Shown: piece by piece, positions 8,236 to 14,041 of the stretch
How the letters are laid out: every line of letters starts with the position of its first letter
How positions within the stretch are numbered: the first letter of the stretch is position 1
NCBI GenBank assembly: GCA_047607345.1
Contig: JASGDF010000062.1
Span: forward strand, 1 to 14,041
Reading direction: 5' to 3'
Length of the DNA stretch: 14,041 nt
Origin: Pseudomonas_S sp047607345
Lineage (GTDB): Bacteria > Pseudomonadota > Gammaproteobacteria > Xanthomonadales > Xanthomonadaceae
The notes under the pieces: generated by a model
Told to the model about the DNA's origin: nothing
The model's input: the letters and a program-made list of their open reading frames with translations, nothing else
Database searches by the model: none
Translations under genes and position numbers: made by a program

Positions 8236-8279
8236 CACAGCAAGGCCCGGAGAACTTCCGTTCTCCGGGCCTTGCTGTG
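8236..8279 (-). terminator. Hairpin after tRNA-Pro copy 2 (probable terminator, T-poor)
   Basis: A perfect 19-bp stem (8236-8254 with 8261-8279) carries a six-base loop. It begins 10 bases beyond the CCA end of the tRNA at 8290-8366. On the minus strand the inner G/C-rich stem is followed by TT and then GCTGTG rather than a long T-run, so it may stop transcription poorly or act mainly in 3'-end processing. Together with the separate promoter for copy 1, it suggests the two tRNAs are independent units. Confidence 0.65.
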
Positions 8280-8288
8280 ATTTCCGAT

Positions 8289-8366
<78 letters not shown>

Positions 8367-8378
8367 TGGTGGCCGCAC

Positions 8379-8407
8379 ATGATGATGGATCGCTCACGGC
8401 GCGGCAA
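8379..8407 (-). promoter_or_regulatory. Sigma-70 promoter of tRNA-Pro copy 2
   Basis: On the minus strand TTGCCG (8407-8402), a 17-base spacer and CATCAT (8384-8379) are followed by 12 bases (starting GTGCGGC) before the tRNA. The -35 is identical to that of copy 1 and all distances match; the -10 differs in its first base and should be weaker. The -35 begins 10 bases after the cydX stop codon. Confidence 0.7.
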
Positions 8408-8417
8408 GTGTTGCGTT

Positions 8418-8528
8418 TCAGCGTTGGTCGTCGCGTGCGTTCTGTTCGCGCATTTCGAACCACATGCCGTTGAGCACGGCGGCCAGCGAGGCCAGGCCGG
8501 TGCCGAGGATCCAGGCGAAGTACCACAT
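8418..8528 (-). CDS. cydX: Cytochrome bd oxidase small subunit CydX
   Basis: This 36-residue protein is too short for ordinary gene calling. It begins MWYFAWILGTGLA, the hallmark start of CydX/YbgT. One transmembrane helix covers about residues 3-22, followed by the conserved GMWFE motif and a polar tail ending DDQR. CydX is the single-helix subunit that packs against CydA and stabilises the heme d/b595 site of the quinol oxidase in the inner membrane. GGAG lies eight bases before the ATG, and the gene follows cydB by 84 bases in the same direction, the standard cydABX order. The stop is TGA at 8420-8418. Confidence 0.95.
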   Translation of the reverse strand: MWYFAWILGTGLASLAAVLNGMWFEMREQNARDDQR

Positions 8529-8535
8529 GAGGTTT

Positions 8536-8612
8536 TCTCCAAAAAAGGGGGCGACTCCTTCGCGACAGCCCGCACGTCCATGTGCGGGATCAAGTTCAGC
8601 AAACGGCGTCGG
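8536..8612 (-). other. cydB-cydX intercistronic gap with hairpin
   Basis: On the minus strand a perfect 7-bp stem, CCCGCAC/GTGCGGG with a six-base loop (8588-8569), is followed about 22 bases later by a six-T run (8546-8541) just before the cydX ribosome site. The distance is too great for a standard terminator. It may stabilise the cydAB message or partly limit cydX transcription; both are inference. Confidence 0.4.
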
Positions 8613-9767
8613 TCAGTAGGCGTTCGGTGTGTCGCCGATCTCGCTGATCGTGACCTTTCCCTTGAGCACGCGGTACACCCAGGTGGTATAGGCGAGGACG
8701 ATCGGCAGGAACACCACCGTGGCCAGCAGCATGATCCACAGCGTCAGGTGGCTGCTGGAGGCGTCCCACAGGGTCAGGCTGGAGCCCGGCTGGCTCGAGG
8801 ACGGCAGCAGGAACGGGAAGATCGCGAAGCCCACCGTGAAGATGATCCCGGCGATCGCCACGCCCGAGGCGATGAAGGCCAGGCCGCCGCGGCGGATGCG
8901 CAGCAGCGCCGCGCTGGCCAGCAGGCCGAGCAGGCCGGCCGCCGGCGCCAGCACGGTGGCCGGCATTGCGCTGTAGTTGTGCATCCAGCCGCCTGCGGTG
9001 GCGCCGACGATGGCGGTCTTGAGCAGCGGGTTGCTGTCCAGGTCAGTGGCCTGCGCCGAGGTCACCGCATAGCCCGGCAGCCAGGTCGCCACCAGCATCC
9101 CGCCCAGCGCGAACAGCACGAACGCGGCGATCGCGGCGATGCTGCCGTACTTCGCGGCGCGATCGGCCACCGGGCCGTCGGTCTTCAGCACCAGCATCGC
9201 CGCGCCGTGCGCGACCAGCATCGACACGCTGAGCAGCCCGGCCAGCAGCGCGAACGGCATCAGCAGGCCGAAGAAGCCGCCGGTGTAGAACACCCGCATC
9301 GTGTCGTCGAAGTGGTAAGGCACGCCGAGCAGCACGTTGCCCACCGCCACGCCCATGATCAGCGCCGGGATGAAGCCGCCGACGAACAGCGCCCAGTCCC
9401 AGCTGTTGCGCCAGCGCTGGCCGGGCAGCTTGCCGCGGAACTTGAAGCCGACCGGGCGCAGGATCAGCGCGAACAGGATCACGAACATCGCCAGGTAGAA
9501 CCCGGAGAAGCTGACCGCGTACAGCGGCGGCCAGGCGGCGAAGATCGCGCCGCCGCCCAGGATCAGCCATACCTGGTTGCCTTCCCAGACCGGGCCGATG
9601 GTGTTGATGACCAGCCGGCGCTCATCGTCGGTCCTGGCCACGAACGGCAGCAGCGTGCCGACGCCTAGGTCGAAGCCGTCCATCACCGCGAAGCCGATCA
9701 GCAGCACGCCGAGCAGCAGCCACCAGATCACGCGCAGCGTCGTGTAGTCGAGCAATACGAAATCCAT
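8613..9767 (-). CDS. cydB: Cytochrome bd ubiquinol oxidase subunit II (CydB)
   Basis: CydB is the second large, heme-free subunit of the bd quinol oxidase in the inner membrane; it supports the quinol-oxidising CydA subunit and contributes to proton supply. The 384-residue protein (E. coli about 379) is very hydrophobic, with about nine helices. Recognisable family segments are GFAVMDGFDLGVGTLLPF near the start (Asp30, Asp33), INTIGPVWEGNQVWLI, FSGFYLAMF, RPVGFKFRGK, the NSWDWALFVGGFIPALIMG stretch and the C-terminal FLPIVLAYTTWVYRVLKGKV. Glu62 in VWEGN stands where E. coli has an aspartate (HWDGN), a conservative change in a proton-path position. AGGAG lies a few bases before the ATG. It follows cydA with 15 intervening bases and precedes cydX, so the three form one operon. 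Confidence 0.98.
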   Translation of the reverse strand: MDFVLLDYTTLRVIWWLLLGVLLIGFAVMDGFDLGVGTLLPFVARTDDERRLVINTIGPVWEGNQVWLILGGGAIFAAWPPLYAVSFSGFYLAMFVILFALILRPVGFKFRGKLPGQRWRNSWDWALFVGGFIPALIMGVAVGNVLLGVPYHFDDTMRVFYTGGFFGLLMPFALLAGLLSVSMLVAHGAAMLVLKTDGPVADRAAKYGSIAAIAAFVLFALGGMLVATWLPGYAVTSAQATDLDSNPLLKTAIVGATAGGWMHNYSAMPATVLAPAAGLLGLLASAALLRIRRGGLAFIASGVAIAGIIFTVGFAIFPFLLPSSSQPGSSLTLWDASSSHLTLWIMLLATVVFLPIVLAYTTWVYRVLKGKVTISEIGDTPNAY

Positions 9768-9782
9768 GAGTGTTCTCCTGAC

Positions 9783-11375
9783 TTACGGCTGGCCGCCGGC
9801 CAGTGCTTCGGTGCTGAGGGGGGCCTTGGGCGACTTCGGCGCCGGCAGCGGCGGGACCCGTTCGTCCGGGCCCTTGCGGATCGACCTCAGCATCAGCTTG
9901 ATCTCGATGATCATCAGCGTCGTGTAGATCGCGGTGAACCCGACCAGGGTCAGCAGGATCTCGTGCAGGGCCAGGCCCGATGCGGCGTAGAACGTCGGCA
10001 GCACGCCCTCGACCGACCAGGGCTGGCGGCCGTACTCGGCGACGAACCAGCCGCACTCGATCGCGATCCACGGCAGCGGCAGGGTCCACACCGCCAGCTT
10101 CAGGAACCAGCGCCTGTGCTCGAAGTCGTGCTTGCAGGCGAACCAGAACGCCAGCGCGAAGAAGACGATCAGGTAGAAGCCGATCGCGGCCATGACGCGG
10201 AAGGTCCAGAACAGCGGCAGCACCCGTGGCACGGTGTCCATCGCCGCCTTGGAAATCTCCTCCGGGGTGGCGTTGAGGATGTCCTCGCGGTAGCGCTTGA
10301 GCAGCAGGCCGTGGCCCAGGTCCTGCCAGTGGCGGTCGAACATCGCGCGCGCCTCGGCGTCGTGCTTGTTGGCGCGGATGCGCTGCAGCGCGCCGTAGGC
10401 CAGCTGGCCGCCGCGCACGCGATGCTCGGCGCGCCCGACCAGTTCCATGATGCCGGGGATCGGCTGGTCCAGCGAACGGGTGGCGATCAGGCCCATCAGG
10501 TACGGCAGCTTGATCGCGTAGTCGTTCTGGTGGGTGGACTGATTCGGGATGCCGAAGGCGGTGAAGTCGGCCGGGGCCTTCTCGGTCTCCCACATCGCCT
10601 CGATCGCGGCCAGCTTCATCTTCTGGTGCTCGTTGGCGGCGTAGCCGCTCTCGTCGCCCAGCACCACCACCGACAGCGAGGACAGCAGGCCGAACGCGGC
10701 GGCCACCGCGAACGAGCGGCGGGCGATGTCGCGGTGCCGGCCGCGCAGCAGGTAGAACGCCGAGATCGCCATCACGAAGCTGGCGCCCAGCACGTAGCCG
10801 GCGCTGACGGTGTGCACGAACTTGGCCTGCGCGACCGGGTTGAACAGCACCGCGATGAAGTCGACCACCTCCATGCGCATCGTGTCCGGGTTGAACACCG
10901 CGCCGGTCGGGTTCTGCATCCAGCCGTTGGCGATCAGGATCCACAGCGCCGACAGGTTGGTGCCCAGCGCCATCAGCCAGGTGACGGTGAGGTGCTGGAC
11001 CCGCGACAGCCGGTTCCAGCCCAGGAAGAACAGGCCGATGAAGGTCGCCTCGAGGAAGAACGCCATCAGGCCCTCGATCGCCAGCGGAGCGCCGAAGATG
11101 TCGCCGACGTAGTGGCTGTAGTAGGACCAGTTCATGCCGAACTGGAACTCCATCACGATGCCGGTGCCCACGCCCATCGCGAAGTTGATGCCGAACAGCA
11201 CGCCCCAGAAGATCGTCATGCGGCGCCAGACGTCGCGCCCGGTCATCACGTAGACGCTCTCCATGATCGCGATCATGAAGGACAGTCCCAGGGTCAGCGG
11301 GACGAAGAGGAAGTGGTACATCGCGGTCAGCGCGAACTGCAGCCGCGACAGTTCTACGACTGTCGAGTCGATCAT
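9783..11375 (-). CDS. cydA: Cytochrome bd ubiquinol oxidase subunit I (CydA), long Q-loop type
   Basis: CydA carries all three hemes and the quinol site of the bd oxidase, which reduces O2 to water with high affinity. From ATG 11375 the protein is 530 residues. Ligands are in place: His21 (AMYHFLF, heme b595), His188 (KFVHTVSAGYV) and Met395 (FRVMAAIG) for heme b558, each exactly two residues beyond the E. coli numbers. The Q-loop GDESGYAANEHQKMKLAAIE and the following IPNQ...PYLMGLIATRS region show the long, E. coli-like Q-loop form. The open frame continues 28 codons upstream to a TTG inside the FNR box; I reject that start because MIDSTVVELSRLQFALT is the standard N-terminus. The ribosome site is weak. 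Expression is probably activated under low oxygen through the box at 11446-11459. Confidence 0.98.
   Translation of the reverse strand: MIDSTVVELSRLQFALTAMYHFLFVPLTLGLSFMIAIMESVYVMTGRDVWRRMTIFWGVLFGINFAMGVGTGIVMEFQFGMNWSYYSHYVGDIFGAPLAIEGLMAFFLEATFIGLFFLGWNRLSRVQHLTVTWLMALGTNLSALWILIANGWMQNPTGAVFNPDTMRMEVVDFIAVLFNPVAQAKFVHTVSAGYVLGASFVMAISAFYLLRGRHRDIARRSFAVAAAFGLLSSLSVVVLGDESGYAANEHQKMKLAAIEAMWETEKAPADFTAFGIPNQSTHQNDYAIKLPYLMGLIATRSLDQPIPGIMELVGRAEHRVRGGQLAYGALQRIRANKHDAEARAMFDRHWQDLGHGLLLKRYREDILNATPEEISKAAMDTVPRVLPLFWTFRVMAAIGFYLIVFFALAFWFACKHDFEHRRWFLKLAVWTLPLPWIAIECGWFVAEYGRQPWSVEGVLPTFYAASGLALHEILLTLVGFTAIYTTLMIIEIKLMLRSIRKGPDERVPPLPAPKSPKAPLSTEALAGGQP
11346..11365 (-). other. Hairpin inside the first codons of cydA
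   Basis: A perfect 7-bp inverted repeat, CGACAGT (11346-11352) and ACTGTCG (11359-11365), with a six-base loop. In the mRNA it covers about codons 4-10 of cydA, within the ribosome footprint, and could lower initiation. Chance occurrence in GC-rich coding DNA is possible. Confidence 0.35.
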
Positions 11376-11410
11376 GGCCAGGGCTACCTGATTGGGTTTT
11401 TGGGGAAGCT

Positions 11411-11459
11411 GCGGCGGATGATCGCGGCGGAGGACGCGGCTGGCGTTGATTTGGATCAA
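11411..11459 (-). promoter_or_regulatory. FNR/Anr-type box and class II promoter for cydABX
   Basis: TTGATTTGGATCAA at 11446-11459 is an exact match to the FNR/Anr consensus TTGAT-N4-ATCAA. On the minus strand, 22 bases downstream of the box lies GATCAT (11423-11418), a four-of-six -10 match. With a start near 11411 the box would be centred at -41.5, the standard class II activator position, leaving a leader of about 36 bases to the cydA ATG. The box is palindromic and lies between divergent cydABX and cydDC, so it could act on both. Confidence 0.75.
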
Positions 11460-11485
11460 GGCAGCGGCGGGGCGCGCGAGCGAGG

Positions 11486-13285
11486 ATGATCACCCGGTCA
11501 AATGCCCGTCGATGGCAGACGAGGCGACCATCCAGGCCTGGCGAGGGCGATTTGAGCGACATCGCGGCGCCTTCCGGCGACACTTCCGAATCGAGGCGGC
11601 GGCACACACGGTGGTTGGCCTCGCTGGCGTCCGGCGCGCGCGGCGCCGATGCCGGCGCGGCGGCGGCGATCAGTGCCTCCGGCGTGCTGCTGGTGGCGCA
11701 GGCGGCGGCGATCGCCTGGCTGGTGCAGGGCGCGCTCGTGCTGCACCGGCCGGTCGCCACGCTGTGGCCAGGGTTCGCCGCGCTGGCGGTCGTGCTCGCG
11801 GCCCGGCTGGGTCTGCAATCGATGGCGACGCTGCTGGCGGGACGGGTGGCCGATGCGGCGCGGCTGGCGCTGCGCGGCCAGGTCTACCGCCGGGTGGTGG
11901 CGCGCGGGCCGCTGTGGCTGCGCAGGCGCCGCACCGGCGAGCTGGGCGAACTGCTGCTCGCCCACGCCGACGCGCTGGAAGGCTATTTCACCGGCTACCG
12001 GCTGGCGCGCGTCGAGGTCGTGGTGGTGCCGCTGGCGATCCTGGTCGCGGTGGCCTGCGTGGACCGCGTGGTGCCGCTGATCCTGCTCGGCACCGCGCCG
12101 CTGATTCCGCTGTTCATGATGCTGGTGGGCTGGGGCGCGGAGGCCGCCGGCCGCGCCCAGCTGGCCGAGTTGGCGCGCATGGGCGGGCACTTCGCCGACC
12201 GGCTCAAGGGCCTGGGGCTGCTGCGCGTGTACGGGCGCGGCGAGGCCGAGCTGGAAGGGATCGCAATGGCCGCCGAAGGCGTGCGCCAGCGCACGCTCAA
12301 GGTGTTGCGGATCGCCTTCCTGTCCTCGACCACGCTGGAATTCTTCGCCTCGGTGAGCGTGGCGATGGTCGCGCTGTACCTGGGCCTGGGCTATCTCGGC
12401 ATGATCGCCTTCGGCGGCGCCGACGTGCTCGGCATCGGCGTGTTCTGCCTGCTGCTGGCGCCGGAGTTCTACGGGCCGTTGCGGCGGCTGGCGGCGCATT
12501 ACCACGACCGCGCCAACGCGCTCGCGGCGGTCGCCGAGGTCGAGCGGCTGGTCGGGATGCCGGAAACCGCCGAAAGCGCCGCGACGCCGGCCGATGCCGT
12601 GCCGGCCCGTGCGCTGGAGGTCGCCGAGGACGTCACCGAGGAACATGCCCCGTTGCTGGAGCTGCGGGGTGTGGCGCTGCGTCCGCCCGGCGCGCCGGGC
12701 CTGGTGCTGCGGGACGTGTCGCTGACCCTGGAGCCGGGCCAGCGGCTGGCGCTGGTCGGCCCGAGCGGCAGCGGCAAGAGCACGCTGCTCGAGGCGATGG
12801 CCGGCTGGCTGGCCTCGGAGCAGGGCCGATTGTCGCTGCGGCCGGGTGTGAAGGTCGGCTACGCCGGGCAACGCCCCTACCTGTTCCACGGCAGCATCGC
12901 CGACAACCTGCGCCTGGCCGATCCGCGGGCCAGCCAGGCGCGCCTGCACGCGGTCGCCGAGGCGGCGCAGGTGATGCGCTTCGCCACCCACCTGCCGGAC
13001 GGGCTGGACACGCTGATCGGCGAGCGCGGCTTTGGTCTGTCGGGCGGCGAGGCGCGGCGCATCGCGCTGGCGCGGCTGCTGCTGCGCGAGCCGGATCTTC
13101 TGCTGCTCGACGAGCCGACCGCGTTCCTCGACCCGGACACCGAGGCCGAGCTGCTGCGATCGCTCGGCGGTTACGCGCGCGGCCGCGCGGTGGTGATCGC
13201 GACCCACAGCGCGGTGGCGATGGCCTGGGCGGACGCGGTGCATCGGCTGACGCCGTCGCATGCGGACGCGGAGGCGCTGGCATGA
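11486..13285 (+). CDS. cydD: Heterodimeric ABC transporter subunit CydD (cytochrome bd assembly)
   Basis: CydDC is an inner-membrane ABC transporter needed to assemble cytochrome bd; cysteine/glutathione export and heme transport have both been proposed. From ATG 11486 the protein is 599 residues. The transmembrane domain covers about 60-350, beginning with ASGVLLVAQAAAIAWLVQ. The nucleotide-binding domain shows Walker A GPSGSGKST (425-433), signature LSGGE (518-522), Walker B LLLLDE (Asp542, Glu543) and the H-loop His574 in IATHS. The start is uncertain: the first 22 residues are Arg-rich and unlike the family, and the ATG has no properly spaced ribosome site. A TTG at 11552, with GAGGG four bases before it, gives MSDIAAPSGD and an N-terminus closer in length to E. 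coli CydD, and I consider it at least as likely. Its TGA overlaps the cydC ATG as ATGA. Confidence 0.95.
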   Translation: MITRSNARRWQTRRPSRPGEGDLSDIAAPSGDTSESRRRHTRWLASLASGARGADAGAAAAISASGVLLVAQAAAIAWLVQGALVLHRPVATLWPGFAALAVVLAARLGLQSMATLLAGRVADAARLALRGQVYRRVVARGPLWLRRRRTGELGELLLAHADALEGYFTGYRLARVEVVVVPLAILVAVACVDRVVPLILLGTAPLIPLFMMLVGWGAEAAGRAQLAELARMGGHFADRLKGLGLLRVYGRGEAELEGIAMAAEGVRQRTLKVLRIAFLSSTTLEFFASVSVAMVALYLGLGYLGMIAFGGADVLGIGVFCLLLAPEFYGPLRRLAAHYHDRANALAAVAEVERLVGMPETAESAATPADAVPARALEVAEDVTEEHAPLLELRGVALRPPGAPGLVLRDVSLTLEPGQRLALVGPSGSGKSTLLEAMAGWLASEQGRLSLRPGVKVGYAGQRPYLFHGSIADNLRLADPRASQARLHAVAEAAQVMRFATHLPDGLDTLIGERGFGLSGGEARRIALARLLLREPDLLLLDEPTAFLDPDTEAELLRSLGGYARGRAVVIATHSAVAMAWADAVHRLTPSHADAEALA

Positions 13286-14041
13286 CGGGCTCCCGCGACG
13301 ACCTGGCCGGCGTGTTCCGCCACCACCGCCGGCAACTGCTGCTGGCGGCGCTGCTGGTGCTGGCGACGATGCTGGCCGGGATCGGCCTGCTCGGCCTGTC
13401 GGGCGGCTTCCTGACCGCGGCGGCGCTGGCCGGCACCGCGGGCGGGGCGGCCGGCTTCAACTTCTTCTCGCCCTCGGCCGGCATCCGTGCACTGACCTTC
13501 GCGCGGATCGCATCGCGCTATGGCGAGAAGCTGGTCGGCCACGATGCCACCTTGCGCATCGCGCGCGATCTGCGGGTGTGGTTCTTCCGGCGCGCGCTGC
13601 CGCTGGCGCCGGGGCGCCTGTCGGCCAGCCGCATCGGCGAGCTGATGGCGCGGCTGATGTCCGACATCGGCGAGGTCGACGGGTTGACCGTGCGTGCGCT
13701 GGCGCCGCTGGCCGCGCTGCTCGGCATCGGGGTGGCCGGCATCCTCGCGGCGGCGGCGATCCACCCGCCCGCGGCGTTACTGGTGGCCGCGACCGGGCTG
13801 GCGATCGGCGTGCTGGTGCCCTGGCAGGTCGCCCGCGGCGCGCGCGAGAGAGAGCAGGCGCGTGCCGCGCGGCGCACCGAGCTGCGCGCGCTGGCCTTCG
13901 AAGGACTGGAGGGCGCCGCCGAGCTGCGCGCGGTGCAGGCCGAAGCGGACTGGATCGCGCGGGTGGACCGCGCCGCCGCGCAGCTGGCGCAGGGCGACCG
14001 CAGCCAGCGCCGGCGGCTGGTCGCCGGCGGCGCCCTGCACC
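13282..14041 (+). CDS. cydC: Heterodimeric ABC transporter subunit CydC, 3'-truncated by window edge
   Basis: The frame is open from the ATG at 13282 to the end of the window (253 codons of about 570), so no stop is visible. It overlaps the cydD stop as ATGA, implying coupled translation of the two halves of the transporter. The visible part is the transmembrane domain: ATMLAGIGLLGLSGGFLTAAALAG is the first helical region and matches CydC rather than CydD, then FNFFSPSAGIRALTFARIASRYGEKLVGHDATLRI. His87 in LVGHDAT aligns with the E. coli CydC histidine reported, from memory, as a heme contact; the nearby E. coli arginine is replaced here by Lys83. ASRIGELMARLMSDIGEVDGLTVRALAPL is the coupling-helix region. 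The ATPase domain lies beyond the window. Confidence 0.96.
   Translation, partial: MTGSRDDLAGVFRHHRRQLLLAALLVLATMLAGIGLLGLSGGFLTAAALAGTAGGAAGFNFFSPSAGIRALTFARIASRYGEKLVGHDATLRIARDLRVWFFRRALPLAPGRLSASRIGELMARLMSDIGEVDGLTVRALAPLAALLGIGVAGILAAAAIHPPAALLVAATGLAIGVLVPWQVARGAREREQARAARRTELRALAFEGLEGAAELRAVQAEADWIARVDRAAAQLAQGDRSQRRRLVAGGALH

Noticed and set aside
11376..11459. 28-codon N-terminal extension of CydA starting at a TTG
   Set aside because: The TTG is half of the FNR box, and the family N-terminus begins at the ATG at 11375.
9622..11760. 712-codon minus-strand open frame across cydA
   Set aside because: It is out of frame with CydA, crosses the cydA/cydD control region, and reads as Arg/Ala/Asp-rich low-complexity sequence.

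Overview
This is a GC-rich chromosomal window (roughly 70% GC by eye) from a gammaproteobacterium, most likely of the Xanthomonadales/Lysobacterales (Xanthomonadaceae or Rhodanobacteraceae). The inference rests on proB-proA order, a periplasmic alpha-amino acid ester hydrolase closely matching the Xanthomonas enzyme, REP elements of the Pseudomonas/xanthomonad type, and a cydABX locus divergent from cydDC. The genus is not determined. I see no transposase, integrase, phage gene or CRISPR array.

Layout. 1-2297: the 3' part of proB (glutamate 5-kinase) and complete proA (gamma-glutamyl phosphate reductase), the first two steps of proline synthesis, separated by a REPIN (two REP hairpins facing each other). 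A single REP supplies the stop codon of proA. 2343-4256: an exported alpha-amino acid ester hydrolase (beta-lactam acylase family) with its full catalytic set. 4372-5420 (minus): an ECF sigma factor and a four-helix membrane protein joined by a TGATG stop/start overlap; the membrane protein is a probable anti-sigma factor. 5585-7853 (plus, divergent from the sigma factor): an exported amidohydrolase, an exported NTF2/SnoaL-like protein and a 92-residue membrane protein, joined by two ATGA overlaps. The region between the two divergent units holds a 16-bp imperfect inverted repeat that may be their shared control site.

7942-8407 (minus): two identical tRNA-Pro(CGG) genes, each with its own promoter of identical geometry and its own downstream hairpin. 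8418-11375 (minus): cydA-cydB-cydX, the three subunits of cytochrome bd quinol oxidase of the long Q-loop type; CydX is only 36 residues. 11376-11485: the divergent control region, with an exact FNR/Anr box placed where a class II activator of cydA should sit. 11486-14041 (plus): cydD and the 5' part of cydC, the heterodimeric ABC transporter required for assembly of cytochrome bd.

The right half is therefore one functional unit (terminal oxidase plus assembly transporter, probably induced at low oxygen). The left half combines housekeeping proline synthesis with an exported hydrolase and a less understood ECF-sigma/amidohydrolase module. That module is the best candidate here for something not well described, but nothing in the window is a clear new system. 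Long open frames antisense to or out of frame with these genes are products of the high GC content and are not annotated.
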